DNA of 48,076 bases from Myxococcota bacterium (GTDB taxonomy: Bacteria > Myxococcota > XYA12-FULL-58-9 > JASMKV01). The translations under genes were made by a program, and so were the position numbers. Below the pieces are notes generated by a model. The model did no database searches and was not told where the DNA came from. It saw nothing but the letters and a program-made list of their open reading frames with translations. Positions within the stretch are counted from its first letter, which is position 1. Each line of letters opens with the position of its first letter. Positions 26,767-35,641 of the stretch are shown one piece after another. The stretch spans positions 1 through 48,076 of the forward strand of contig JASMKV010000262.1 of assembly GCA_030749035.1 (NCBI GenBank). Reading direction: 5' to 3'.

Positions 26767-27699
26767 TTAGTTCTCAACCGCTTCGCTGTTTTCCGCATCA
26801 GGTTGTGGGGCGACAAAGGGCGGTTGTGAGCGCAGCGCTTTTTGCAGCGCTTGTGCTTTTGGTGTATCACGCAAATCGGCTAAGCTTTTGACGTAGTGTG
26901 TAAGGGCCCAAAGGTCCTGTGCAGTCAGAGAACTCCATGCGGGCATGGCTGTTCCACCAATACCGGCGGCAATGGTTTGATAAAGACGCTTAGGCTCTGT
27001 TCCGGTTTTGATGGGGTGGTAGGTGAAATCGATGGGGATAAGTTTATGCCCGTAAGAGCTGTCGCGCAGTTGTGGGTCATAAATATTGTCATCAATCTCG
27101 GTCATGTCGTAACCAAGGAGTGCTTTGGTGACATCAAAGAGTTCTTGTTTGCTGACGTAGCTTGGATGGCAGCGAGCGCACTGTACTGTGGCGTGATAAA
27201 GTTTTTTTCCTTCTTCGATACCAGCAGCCTCATTTCCGGCCCAAGGATCTTTGGGTGCAAGAACCATTTTGCCGGGCTTTTCTTTTTGCCAGCGTGGTGA
27301 AAGGGTTTTGATGTATTGGATAATGGCGTGAATATCTTCATCGGCGAGGTCCCAAGGCAGCATAGGGGTGCCATCAAGACCTTCTTTGATGATTTGGGTG
27401 AGCGTTTCGTCGTTGGGAAGCTGGCCTGCTTCAACACCGCCAAATTTAAAATAAGCCTCCGGATGGGTAAAATCTCGTGGTATAGGGCGCATGTAGTGGC
27501 TGGCTGGACCCTTGCCGTCACCCGTTTCGCCGTGACAGGCGTAGCAGTTTTGCATAAATTTTTCTTTGCCCTGATTTAAGACTGCGGCAGAAACTTCCTG
27601 GCCACCTAGAACCATGGGTTCCTTGAAATGCTTATCACAGCCAGTGCTAAGCAAGAGTAGGGTAAAGAGGGCAAATATGTTTACTAATAACTTTTTCAT
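26767..27699 (-). CDS. Dihaem cytochrome c lipoprotein (paralogue in the oxidase operon)
   Basis: A 310-residue lipoprotein cytochrome: lipobox STGC (C21), CYACH at 52-56 and CARCH at 174-178, with GTPMLPWDLADEDIHAIIQYIK and GTAMPAWSSLTAQDLWALTHYVK as probable Met-ligand segments. It shares layout and short sequence blocks with the plus-strand dihaem protein (GGQ-VSA, DGKGP/DGRGP, SPRWQKEK-GK, GGTAMP-W). The C-terminal tail of about 40 residues is Pro/Gln-rich. The ATG at 27699 lies 8 nt after the subunit III stop. It probably donates electrons to the CuA site of subunit II, which has no haem domain of its own. Confidence 0.9.
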   Translation of the reverse strand: MKKLLVNIFALFTLLLLSTGCDKHFKEPMVLGGQEVSAAVLNQGKEKFMQNCYACHGETGDGKGPASHYMRPIPRDFTHPEAYFKFGGVEAGQLPNDETLTQIIKEGLDGTPMLPWDLADEDIHAIIQYIKTLSPRWQKEKPGKMVLAPKDPWAGNEAAGIEEGKKLYHATVQCARCHPSYVSKQELFDVTKALLGYDMTEIDDNIYDPQLRDSSYGHKLIPIDFTYHPIKTGTEPKRLYQTIAAGIGGTAMPAWSSLTAQDLWALTHYVKSLADLRDTPKAQALQKALRSQPPFVAPQPDAENSEAVEN

Positions 27700-27706
27700 A
27701 ATCAAC

Positions 27707-28321
27707 TCACATGATGAAAATGGTTACGAACATGAGCAACCAGACAATACCGACAAAATGCCAGTACATTGTCCATAAACGAACAGTTATAGAATTCTCT
27801 AAACGATAAACCTGACGCCAGGCTTGAATCGACAAAACAATGAGGGCGAAAAAACCGATCAGAACATGGGCAGCATGCACCCAGGTCAAACCAAAAATGA
27901 TTGAGCCGTAGGAGCCTGAGTCTGGCGTCAGCCCGCTGGCCATGAGAGCGCTCCAGAAGTGCCATTGTAGACCAAGAAACAAGGCCGCAAAGACGGAACC
28001 AAGCATAAAGGCGTTGCGAAAGGCTGCCAACTTTTCCTTACGCAGATGAGAAACGCCACGGTGCAGGACCAAGGAGCTAAGCGCAATCACAAATGAATTG
28101 ATTGCGGGCAGCATAATAGAGAACTCCGGTGCATTGACCGGTGGCCAAACATTGGAGCGCACACGCACAATGGCATAGGAGAAGAAGAGGGCTGCAAACA
28201 TCATGGCCCAGGCGGCCAGAAGGAAGATCATACCGAGCATGGCGGTCCATTCCCGTCGCGCTCGGTTTTGTGCCGCCACATTGGGCGGCATCTCGATCAT
28301 TTTGGCAGCCATTGTTGACAT
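27707..28321 (-). CDS. Cytochrome c oxidase subunit III family protein, second copy
   Basis: A 204-residue protein of the CtaE/CyoC family with about five helices. Family marks are NRARREWTAMLGMIFLLAAWAMMFAALFFSYAIVR, LGLQWHFWSAL, GSIIFGLTWVHAAHVLIGFFAL and the C-terminal LWTMYWHFVGIVWLLMF. It lies directly downstream of subunit I, with an AGGAAAAG ribosome site. A different subunit III starts the same operon (31497-32189), so the operon encodes two; this one is the shorter. Confidence 0.88.
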   Translation of the reverse strand: MSTMAAKMIEMPPNVAAQNRARREWTAMLGMIFLLAAWAMMFAALFFSYAIVRVRSNVWPPVNAPEFSIMLPAINSFVIALSSLVLHRGVSHLRKEKLAAFRNAFMLGSVFAALFLGLQWHFWSALMASGLTPDSGSYGSIIFGLTWVHAAHVLIGFFALIVLSIQAWRQVYRLENSITVRLWTMYWHFVGIVWLLMFVTIFIM

Positions 28322-28344
28322 TCTTTTCCTGGATGACCTCCGCT

Positions 28345-30117
28345 TTAGGCGCCCTGCGCGACCTTCTCATCTGTGCTTGCTGATAATTCGATGCCATCGA
28401 AGGCTTCGTCTTGTCCTAGCCAATCTTTGCCCATCTTTTCGAGAACACCCGGATGGGCGTACTCATGAGGGCCATGATAAACTGTGGGGATTGGGTCAAA
28501 GTTGTGCACCGGTGGTGGTGACGGAATCGTCCACTCCAGGGTTCCAACTTCCCAAGGGTTGTCTCCGGCCTCTTCACCAGCAAACATGCTCTTAAAGAAA
28601 TTAATCACAAAAAAGACTTGTCCAAAGAGCAAGGCAAATGCAGCCCAAGATGTCTTGATGTTGGCATCCTGTAAATGCTGCAAAAAGGTGTATTGATAGG
28701 GGTCAAAGAACCAGCGCGGCTGGCCTGCGTAACCGACCACCAGTTGTCCACCAAAAACCAAAGTGATAAAAATGAAGGAAAACCAGAAGTGCAACTTGCC
28801 CAACATGGGATTCATTTTGCGTCCAAACATTTTAGGGAACCAGAAATAAATCGCACAAAAGGTTCCTAAGAATGTCGCCGCAGCCATGGTGTAATGGAAG
28901 TGACCAACAACATACATGGTGTCATGCAGATAGATGTCCGTAGAAATTGTTCCTAAGAAAATCCCGGTGAGTCCACCTAAACCAAAAACAAAAACAGTAC
29001 CTAAAGCAAAAATCATGGGAACGGTTAGGCGTATGGAGCCTTTCCACATGGTGTGTAGCCAGTTTAAGAAAAGAACTTCTGCGGGGATGGAAATGACCAG
29101 CGTCAAAATCATAAAGCTTTGGCCTAAGAGTGGATTGATTCCAGTCATAAACATATGGTGACCATAGACAACCGCGCTTAAGACCGTCACGGCGATAAGC
29201 GCAATAACCGTACCCTTGTACCAGTAGGCTGGTTTCCGTGAGAAAAAGGAAATCACATCACCGACAATACCCCAGGCAGGTAAGATCAGAATGTAGACTT
29301 CGGGGTGTCCAAAAATCCAAAAGAGGTGCTGAAACAAGATTGGATCACCACCGGTGCCGGTCGCGTTGGCACCGGCCACAAAAAACTGCGTCCCGAACAT
29401 ACGGTCGAGAATAAGCAGTAGGCCTGCAGAACCAAGGACTGGTACAAAAAGAACATTGAGGACAGAAGTCAACCACAGGCCCCATACGGTTAGTGGTAAA
29501 CGCATCCAGGTCATGCCTGGTGCGCGAAAGCGAATGACCGTGGTGACATAGTTGATGCCGCCCATAATGGTTGCCACACCGGTCACGAAGATGGCTGCCA
29601 TCATCATGGTTTGCCCGTGCCCCGGGGTACCGATATTTCCCGACATAGGGGGATAGGATATCCAGGCTGCCGCAGCTGCGCCATTGTCAAAAAAGAAGGA
29701 TGCGCCAACCATGATTTGTGAAAGGACGAAAACCCAGAACGAAAGCATGTTCAGGAGCGGAAATGCCATATCCCGCGCACCAATCATTAAAGGAATACAA
29801 TAGTTACCAAAGGCGCCAATCAGCATGGGCGTGATCGCCCAGAAAATCATGATAAGTCCATGGTTGGTAAAGAGCTTAGGATACAGATCAGGCGTTATGG
29901 CACCGCCGCTTTCTTTGAGGAAAAGATCACCGATAACCGGCACTTTTTCGCCAGGATAAGCCCATTGCCAGCGAATCATCATGGCCAGCAAGCCACCCCA
30001 AAGTAAAAAGAGCAGCCCGGCCCATAAAAATTGCTTGGCAATGACTTTATGATCGGTGGTGAAAAGATATTTTTTTACGAAAGTGGTTGGTTCGTGGTGA
30101 ATGGGTTGTAAATCCAT
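28345..30117 (-). CDS. ctaD: Cytochrome c oxidase subunit I, atypical K-channel
   Basis: Catalytic haem-copper subunit of an aa3-type oxidase, 590 residues. Haem a ligands are H86 and H408, haem a3 H406. CuB ligands are H271, H320 and H321, with the cross-linked tyrosine Y275 and the D-channel glutamate E273 in GHPEVY. D116 at the D-channel entrance is kept in GARDMAFP. The K-channel helix is unusual: the family motif IPTGIKVFNW reads I344-P-A-E-V-L-F-L-N-W, so the lysine is Leu349, the threonine is Ala346 and a Glu stands at 347. The ATG at 30117 has a strong GGGAGGAG site 2 nt after the subunit II stop. Confidence 0.97.
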   Translation of the reverse strand: MDLQPIHHEPTTFVKKYLFTTDHKVIAKQFLWAGLLFLLWGGLLAMMIRWQWAYPGEKVPVIGDLFLKESGGAITPDLYPKLFTNHGLIMIFWAITPMLIGAFGNYCIPLMIGARDMAFPLLNMLSFWVFVLSQIMVGASFFFDNGAAAAAWISYPPMSGNIGTPGHGQTMMMAAIFVTGVATIMGGINYVTTVIRFRAPGMTWMRLPLTVWGLWLTSVLNVLFVPVLGSAGLLLILDRMFGTQFFVAGANATGTGGDPILFQHLFWIFGHPEVYILILPAWGIVGDVISFFSRKPAYWYKGTVIALIAVTVLSAVVYGHHMFMTGINPLLGQSFMILTLVISIPAEVLFLNWLHTMWKGSIRLTVPMIFALGTVFVFGLGGLTGIFLGTISTDIYLHDTMYVVGHFHYTMAAATFLGTFCAIYFWFPKMFGRKMNPMLGKLHFWFSFIFITLVFGGQLVVGYAGQPRWFFDPYQYTFLQHLQDANIKTSWAAFALLFGQVFFVINFFKSMFAGEEAGDNPWEVGTLEWTIPSPPPVHNFDPIPTVYHGPHEYAHPGVLEKMGKDWLGQDEAFDGIELSASTDEKVAQGA

Positions 30118-30119
30118 GA

Positions 30120-30950
30120 TTATAACTCCTCCCAAGCCCAGCCCCATTGGGCTGACTTGTCTTCTGGATCAAAGGCGAGTTTGGCTCGGCGGCTGGCTTC
30201 ATCATGCCACGCCTTGTATTCATTCTCTGGCATGATGGTTAAGATGCCGCGCATTTTATAGTGGGCGGCGCCACAGTGCTGTACACAAACAATTTCAAAA
30301 TCACCTGTATCGGTGGCTTGAAACCAAATGCGATTGACATCACCTGGAATCGCATCGGATTTGACCCTAAGATTGGGTAAGAAGAATGAGTGAATCACAT
30401 CAACCGATGTGAGCTGCATGCCAATCGGGGTGTTGATGGGAACCCGAATGTCGTTACGGGTAACGATGTCGTCTGCAGTGTTAAATTTTCCGTCGGCACC
30501 TTTATAGCGTGCGTCCCAGACCCACTGCCTGCCGTTGACTTCGATTTGCACTGCATCAGGCCCTTCGGCTTTTTCAAAGTTCCAAAAGGCTTCGTTTAAG
30601 TCGACAACGGAGTTGTAGAAAAGGTTACCATCAACAACAAAGAAGATGAGTGCTGAAATGGTACAGGCGATGAGTATGTGGTGCTTTGAATCGCCTGTGT
30701 CATAATCGGCTTTGTGGTTTTTGCCATGCAAAAAGATTGCCCAGAGCATCCAAATGCACATGATCACAAAAAGGATGATACAAAAGACCATGGTGATGTT
30801 GATCAACCAGTCAATACGGTGTCCATCCAAAGAGACATCACGCGGTAGATTATAACCGCTTTCTGGTTGGGGTTGTGCATAAGCCAAAGCGCTGACTAAG
30901 CTTACACTAAAAAAGGCCACTAGGTTTTGAATAGACTTACACCATTTCAT
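30120..30950 (-). CDS. ctaC: Cytochrome c oxidase subunit II (CuA)
   Basis: Electron-entry subunit with a binuclear copper site: H187 and C222-V-Q-H-C226-GAAH230-YKM233. The first 25 residues are a signal peptide, and two membrane helices lie at about 48-73 and 90-112. GRQWVWDARY (140-149) is the aromatic patch for electron entry. There is no C-terminal haem c domain, so this is aa3, not caa3. The Glu usual in the CuA loop is Gln, as in some other subunits II. A longer reading to 31007 is possible, but the ATG at 30950, with AGGGAG upstream, gives a normal signal peptide. It lies 1 nt after the preceding stop. Confidence 0.96.
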   Translation of the reverse strand: MKWCKSIQNLVAFFSVSLVSALAYAQPQPESGYNLPRDVSLDGHRIDWLINITMVFCIILFVIMCIWMLWAIFLHGKNHKADYDTGDSKHHILIACTISALIFFVVDGNLFYNSVVDLNEAFWNFEKAEGPDAVQIEVNGRQWVWDARYKGADGKFNTADDIVTRNDIRVPINTPIGMQLTSVDVIHSFFLPNLRVKSDAIPGDVNRIWFQATDTGDFEIVCVQHCGAAHYKMRGILTIMPENEYKAWHDEASRRAKLAFDPEDKSAQWGWAWEEL

Positions 30951-30951
30951 T

Positions 30952-31209
30952 TTAAGGTGTTCTCCCTTCTGATACGTTGGCAAATTGCGCCATGATACGT
31001 TCTTCATGGACTTTGCTCTGCTTCAAAAGACGGTAAACAATGTAGGTTACCCCAAAGGGTAAAAGAATCATCGAACCAAGAATAATAAGGTAGAGATTGC
31101 CACCATCGTTGTTTCCGGCACAAGCCGGACAAGCCCAGGCATTTTGCGGAATGCCCAGACAAATCAAGAGTGCAAAAGCACTGATGGTTGTGCCCAACGT
31201 TTTTTTCAC
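30952..31209 (-). CDS. Small exported membrane protein with CPAC motif
   Basis: An 85-residue protein of unknown function within the oxidase operon. It has a signal-like N-terminus (KKTLGTTISAFALLICLG), then CPACAGNNDGGN right after the likely cleavage site, then one hydrophobic helix (about 45-64) and a short charged tail. The CxxC beside the membrane, just upstream of the CuA subunit gene, suggests copper or thiol chemistry, but this is inference. The GTG at 31209 overlaps the subunit IV stop as GTGA and has GGAG 9 nt before it. An ATG at 31224 is the alternative start. Confidence 0.75.
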   Translation of the reverse strand: MKKTLGTTISAFALLICLGIPQNAWACPACAGNNDGGNLYLIILGSMILLPFGVTYIVYRLLKQSKVHEERIMAQFANVSEGRTP

Positions 31210-31487
31210 GAGAGCAATCTCCATGCTGCTTCACCAATCAAGGCAATCGCATATACTGCTGGGATGGCCAGGCAAAAGGCGACACCATTGCGCACCATTT
31301 TAGTTTCATGGCTTAAATGCATGAAGTGGTAAGCCACCAGGGCAGCTTTAGCGATAGCCATGAGGATAAGGCAGGAGACCAAAGCGGTGATAGATACACC
31401 CGGAACATAGACAACCCCAACTTCCAGAGCTGTCAGAATCGTTAGCCATGCAAAAATTTGCCAATACTTCTTCTTATTCACAGCCAT
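31206..31487 (-). CDS. ctaF: Cytochrome c oxidase subunit IV
   Basis: Small accessory subunit of 93 residues with three hydrophobic segments. KYWQIFAWLTILTALEVGVVYV and the central AKAALVAYHFMHLSHETKMVR fit the prokaryotic subunit IV (CtaF/CyoD-like) family. GGAG precedes the ATG. It lies between subunit III and the CPAC protein with almost no spacing. Confidence 0.88.
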   Translation of the reverse strand: MAVNKKKYWQIFAWLTILTALEVGVVYVPGVSITALVSCLILMAIAKAALVAYHFMHLSHETKMVRNGVAFCLAIPAVYAIALIGEAAWRLLS

Positions 31488-31496
31488 TGTTAGCTC

Positions 31497-32189
31497 CTAT
31501 AAGGGAATGAGGTAAATGAGAGTAAAAACGAGAATCCAAACCAGATCGACAAAATGCCAAAACAGTCCAGCGATTTCGATCATATTGGCATTGCCGTCAT
31601 CAAAGTGTCCTTTGAGCATTTTGATCCACATGACCGTTAAGTAAGTAACCCCAGTTAAAACGTGCATGCCGTGAAACGCGGTGATCGCATAAAAGGTCGT
31701 GGCGTAGTTGGATTGGCCAAAAATAAGCCCCTCCTTAATAAGCCCCTCGTGATGGAAGATAAATGCAAACGTTCCAAAGTATTCTTGCATCTGACCGCAT
31801 AGAAAAAGAGCGCCACCTAAAATCGTTAACCCGAGCCACATTTTGGCGGACTTCATGTCCTTTTCAACGACCGCAGCGTAGGACATGACCATGGATACGG
31901 ATGAACAGATCAAGAGAAATGTCAGACCGGCAGTAAAATTAATACCAAGTTCTGGTTCGGGCCGTTCAAGCCAAGAGCAGAGACCCTGGTTAAATAATTC
32001 CTCTGAACAGCGCCACATATCGCTGGCACCGCGGCGGATGCCGTAGGCCAGAAGCAGTCCTGAAAAGGAAAAGGCATCAGAAAGCAGAAAAATCCACATT
32101 CCCAATTTGCCGGCGGTAATTTCACCAACATGTTCTTCTTGCGGCCAATCTACGGGGCCGTGATGATGGCTGTCAGCATTTGCGCTCAT
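31497..32189 (-). CDS. ctaE: Cytochrome c oxidase subunit III
   Basis: A 230-residue member of the subunit III family and first gene of the oxidase operon. The N-terminus is His-rich (ADSHHHGPVDWPQEEHVGE). GKLGMWIFLLSDAFSFSGLLLAYG, the central TLLGGALFLCGQMQEY-type helix (GLTILGGALFLCGQMQEYFG), FYAITAFHGMHVLTGVTYL and AGLFWHFVDLVWILVFTLIYLIPL are typical. The ATG at 32189 has GAGGA about 9 nt upstream; the longer frame to 32231 lacks support. A loop between helices 2 and 3 holds two Cys (MWRCSEELFNQGLCSW). Confidence 0.94.
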   Translation of the reverse strand: MSANADSHHHGPVDWPQEEHVGEITAGKLGMWIFLLSDAFSFSGLLLAYGIRRGASDMWRCSEELFNQGLCSWLERPEPELGINFTAGLTFLLICSSVSMVMSYAAVVEKDMKSAKMWLGLTILGGALFLCGQMQEYFGTFAFIFHHEGLIKEGLIFGQSNYATTFYAITAFHGMHVLTGVTYLTVMWIKMLKGHFDDGNANMIEIAGLFWHFVDLVWILVFTLIYLIPL

Positions 32190-32264
32190 GTCGATATCCT
32201 CGTGTAATGGTGTGAGAATTTTAACGAACAAGACCTATCGCTCATTGGAGAAGAGAGCAAGTCA

Positions 32265-32286
32265 TAATATGACACTTGTCATATTA
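32265..32286. promoter_or_regulatory. 22-bp palindrome, candidate operator between ctaE and sco
   Basis: Two perfect 10-nt arms, TAATATGACA (32265-32274) and TGTCATATTA (32277-32286), flank a CT spacer. The symmetry is exactly that of a dimeric repressor or activator site. It lies 76 nt upstream of the oxidase operon start and 116 nt upstream of sco, so one factor could control both. The sequence does not match the FNR half-site (TTGAT) and I do not assign a regulator. Confidence 0.65.
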
Positions 32287-32359
32287 ATCTCTGTGTAATT
32301 GAAGAGGAAATTCGTACTTTAATGGTCCTAAATACTTTGTACGATGTGCGCCAAAAACA

Positions 32360-32389
32360 TTGACCTTCGTGGCTTGGATCACTTATAGG
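32360..32389 (+). promoter_or_regulatory. Possible promoter of sco
   Basis: TTGACC (32360-32365) and TATAGG (32384-32389) are 18 nt apart. The start of transcription would fall only a few bases before the ATG at 32402, so either the message is nearly leaderless or the in-frame ATG at 32447, which has GAGGG upstream, is used. Confidence 0.35.
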
Positions 32390-32401
32390 TGCGCCACAGA
32401 T

Positions 32402-33067
32402 ATGGACAACACATCACATCAATGGGGCCTGAGGGTTGATCGATTCATGAAACGCTGGGTGGGGCATCCGGGTTTTTGGCTCTTGTGGGTGGCGTTAATC
32501 TTTTCCTGGCCGATCACGCGTGCCGTGCGTGCGAATTTGCCCGATGCGCTGCCCCAATTGGGTCAGGTGGCGCATTTTTCCCTGACCAATCAGTACGGTG
32601 CCAATTTTAATAGTGAGGAGCAATTGGCGGGCAAAATATGGGTGGCCAATTTTATTTTTACCCGCTGCCCTACAGTTTGTCCGGCATTTACCAAGAAGAT
32701 GTTTGAGGTGCAGCATCGGGTGCGTCACTTGCATCAAGCGGTGCAGCTTGTTTCTTTTAGTGTCGATCCGGATTACGATACACCTGAGAGATTGTTGGAA
32801 TACGCGCAGGAGCATCGGGCCAGCCCCTTTATGTGGTCCTTTTTGACTGGGCCTCTTGAGGCGGTGAAAAGCACGGTGAGTGAAAGTCTGAAAAATTCGA
32901 TGGGGGGACAGCGGCCTGATGGGAATTTTGAAGGTATTTTTCATGGCTCCCATTTTGTTTTAATTGATGGGGCGATGCAGATACGTGGTTTCTATAATGC
33001 AGAAGATGAAGGCTCGATGGATGAACTTCTCAGTGATATGAGTTGGGTCGTCAATCGTGGTGGCTAG
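32402..33067 (+). CDS. SCO1/SenC-type copper chaperone
   Basis: Membrane-anchored thioredoxin-fold protein that delivers copper to the CuA site of subunit II. One helix (about 24-40) anchors it. The copper ligands are C89 and C93 in TRCPTVCPAFT and H181 in FHGSHFVLID. SFSVDPDYDTPERLLEYA is a typical family block. At 221 residues its length is normal. The ATG at 32402 is chosen over the TTG at 32360. It is divergent from the oxidase operon it would serve and is followed closely by nfeD. Confidence 0.92.
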   Translation: MDNTSHQWGLRVDRFMKRWVGHPGFWLLWVALIFSWPITRAVRANLPDALPQLGQVAHFSLTNQYGANFNSEEQLAGKIWVANFIFTRCPTVCPAFTKKMFEVQHRVRHLHQAVQLVSFSVDPDYDTPERLLEYAQEHRASPFMWSFLTGPLEAVKSTVSESLKNSMGGQRPDGNFEGIFHGSHFVLIDGAMQIRGFYNAEDEGSMDELLSDMSWVVNRGG

Positions 33068-33069
33068 TC

Positions 33070-34611
33070 ATGCGAAAAACGTTTAAGCTTCTAATTTTAA
33101 AATACTTTTTTGCTTCTCTGCTGATCGGGTTTTTGATTCCCGTGGTGGCTTTAGCAGAGAAAAGTGTGGTGCCCACGCCGTCCAAAACCCCGAGCACCAA
33201 GTCTGCAAACGCGGCAGCGGTCGAACCAGCCAAAGAGGAGGCGCCAAGTGCCGAGGAAGCCCAGTCGGTTGATGTTTCGGCAGAGGATTTAAAAGGCTAT
33301 GACGCCAATGCAGGTGCGGGTAAGCAACTTATTGAAGTTGATATCGAAGGTACCATCGATTTGGGCCTGGCCGCTTATATCGAGCGGGCTGTTGCTAAAG
33401 GGAGCGCCAAAGATGTTTTTATCCTCAAGCTGAAAACCTTTGGTGGTCGGGTGGATGCGGCGGTACGTATTCGTGATGCACTTTTAGGTGCACCTATGCC
33501 AACAGTGACATTCATTGATCGGCGGGCCATTTCTGCAGGGGCTCTTATTTCTTTAGCGAGTGATACGATCATTATGAGTGAAGGCGCTTCGATTGGTGCC
33601 GCCACGCCAGTTCAGGCCGATGGTGGTAAAGCCAAGCCCACCAGTGAAAAAGTGGTTTCTTATATGCGTGCGGAAATGCGCTCCACCGCTGAAGCCAAAG
33701 GCCGGCGCGCCGATATCGCTGAAGCGATGGTCGATAAGGATATAGAGATTAAAGACATCAGCCAAAAGGACAAGCTGCTGACTTTAACGAGTAAAAAAGC
33801 TTTAGAATATAAGATCGCTGATGCGGTGGTGGCCGATTACGAAGCGGCGATTGCATTTTTAAATTTACATAAGGCGAAGCGTGTTTCTTTAGAAACCGAT
33901 TGGGGCGAGAAACTGGCGCGGGCTTTAACCGAGCCGGCGGTTTCATCGATGCTCATGTCTTTAGGCTTTCTGGCTTTGATGATGGAGCTTTATACGGCCG
34001 GGTTTGGCATTACCGGCGCCATTGGCTTGGTGCTTATAGGTTTGTTTTTCTTTGGTCAGTATGCAGCGCATCTGGCGGGTTTAGAAGAGATGCTCTTTTT
34101 TCTCGTTGGCATTGTTTTGTTGCTTTTGGAATTTTTGGTGATTCCTGGTTTTGGCATTGCCGGCATTTTAGGCTTTGCGTTGATGGGGGCAGGCTTGGTG
34201 ATGGCGCTTGTGGAGCTTAATATTCCCTGGGATGTGGCTTTTGAGCTCGGCTATGTGGGGGAATCGGCCAGTCGGGTGGCCGTTCAATTGGCGTTGGCTT
34301 TGACCGTTATCCTTATTGGGCTTTATCTTATGACCAAATATTTGCCAGGCTCCTGGCTTGGCTCCCGCTTAATTTTGAGTTCGAGTACGGATGCGGATAA
34401 GGGTTTTGTGTCATCGCCGGAGGCTGAGAACAACTTGCTTGGTCAGCATGGTCGGGTGATGGGGACCTTACGCCCCGCCGGTATTGCTGAATTTTCCGGA
34501 GAGCGGGTCGATGTGGTCAGCCAAGGTGGATTTATTGAAGAGGGGCAAGAAGTCGAAGTCGTTCAGGTTGATGGTAATCGGGTTGTGGTTAAAGCGCTGA
34601 ACGCAGAATAA
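33070..34611 (+). CDS. nfeD: Full-length NfeD: membrane-bound ClpP-class serine protease
   Basis: A 513-residue protein in three parts: a signal sequence and Ala/Pro/Lys-rich linker (1-85), a ClpP-like protease domain (about 86-285) and a C-terminal membrane region with an OB-fold NfeD domain (about 425-513). The nucleophile is S155 in [16 protein letters not shown]194, some 40 residues later, fits the Ser-Lys dyad described for the family. IGAATPV at 175-181 is typical. Between them lie four or five helices (about 290-425). It begins 2 nt after sco and is followed by floA, the standard NfeD-flotillin pairing. Confidence 0.92.
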   Translation: MRKTFKLLILKYFFASLLIGFLIPVVALAEKSVVPTPSKTPSTKSANAAAVEPAKEEAPSAEEAQSVDVSAEDLKGYDANAGAGKQLIEVDIEGTIDLGLAAYIERAVAKGSAKDVFILKLKTFGGRVDAAVRIRDALLGAPMPTVTFIDRRAISAGALISLASDTIIMSEGASIGAATPVQADGGKAKPTSEKVVSYMRAEMRSTAEAKGRRADIAEAMVDKDIEIKDISQKDKLLTLTSKKALEYKIADAVVADYEAAIAFLNLHKAKRVSLETDWGEKLARALTEPAVSSMLMSLGFLALMMELYTAGFGITGAIGLVLIGLFFFGQYAAHLAGLEEMLFFLVGIVLLLLEFLVIPGFGIAGILGFALMGAGLVMALVELNIPWDVAFELGYVGESASRVAVQLALALTVILIGLYLMTKYLPGSWLGSRLILSSSTDADKGFVSSPEAENNLLGQHGRVMGTLRPAGIAEFSGERVDVVSQGGFIEEGQEVEVVQVDGNRVVVKALNAE

Positions 34612-34633
34612 ACTTAAAGGGAGTTTCTTTATT

Positions 34634-35629
34634 ATGGATGGTACAGGTATGGCCGCTGTTTTTGTTATTTTTGCACTTTTTATACTTATCGCCTTTCTGC
34701 TCTGGTTTGTGCCGGTGGGATTGTGGATTCAGGCGATGACCTCAGGCGTGCCGGTAGGGATCGCCACGCTCATTGGTATGCGTTTACGTAAAGTGCCACC
34801 GTCGGTGGTTATCGGAGCCCGTATTATGGGGTCGAAGGCTGGCATCCAGGTGGTTGTAGATGAACTCGAGGCCCACTATTTGGCCGGAGGCAATGTAGGC
34901 CTGGTGGTGCAGTCGCTGGTTTCAGCCGATAAAGCGTCAATTTCTTTGCCTTTTGAGCGTGCCGCCGCCATTGATTTGGCCGGGCGTAATGTGCTCGAAG
35001 CGGTGCAGATGAGTGTGTTGCCCAAAGTCATTACCACGCCGAAAATTGCCGCCATGGCCAAAGATGGCATCCAGCTCAGCGCTTATGTGCGGATTACGTT
35101 GCGTACCAATCTCGATCGTCTGGTGGGTGGTGCGACTGAAGAAACCATTTTGGCTCGGGTTGGTGAGGGCGTGGTGTCGACCATTGGATCGTCATCTACC
35201 CATAAGGATGTGTTGGAGAATCCGGATAATATTTCTAAATACGTCCTTTCCAAAGGCCTGGATGCGGGAACGGCCTTTGAGATTCTTTCCATCGACATTG
35301 CCGATGTGGATGTGGGCGCCAATATTGGCGCCAAATTGCAGACCGAACAGGCCGAAGCCGACAAGCAAATCGCGCAGGCCAAAGCCGAATCCAGACGCGC
35401 CATTGCGGTGGCCGCCGAGCAGGAGATGCGGGCCAAAGTTGGTGAAATGCGCGCCCGGGTGGTGGAGGCGGAAGCCCAAGTGCCTTTGGCGATGTCAGAA
35501 GCCTTACGTGAGGGTAATATTGGCGTTTTAGACTATTATAATCTCAAAAATGTCGAAGCCGATACGCAGATGCGTACGTCTATTGGTGGTGATGGCAGCA
35601 CAGACGGCGGCGGTCCAGAAGGGGCTTAA
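34634..35629 (+). CDS. floA: Flotillin-like protein FloA
   Basis: Scaffold of membrane microdomains. The N-terminal hydrophobic segment (about 6-38) is followed by [22 protein letters not shown], a PHB-like domain with [24 protein letters not shown] and [32 protein letters not shown], and an Ala/Glu-rich coiled coil ([20 protein letters not shown]). The C-terminus is Gly-rich. The length of 331 is normal. GGGAG precedes the ATG. Confidence 0.96.
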   Translation: MDGTGMAAVFVIFALFILIAFLLWFVPVGLWIQAMTSGVPVGIATLIGMRLRKVPPSVVIGARIMGSKAGIQVVVDELEAHYLAGGNVGLVVQSLVSADKASISLPFERAAAIDLAGRNVLEAVQMSVLPKVITTPKIAAMAKDGIQLSAYVRITLRTNLDRLVGGATEETILARVGEGVVSTIGSSSTHKDVLENPDNISKYVLSKGLDAGTAFEILSIDIADVDVGANIGAKLQTEQAEADKQIAQAKAESRRAIAVAAEQEMRAKVGEMRARVVEAEAQVPLAMSEALREGNIGVLDYYNLKNVEADTQMRTSIGGDGSTDGGGPEGA

Positions 35630-35641
35630 GACAATACTCTC

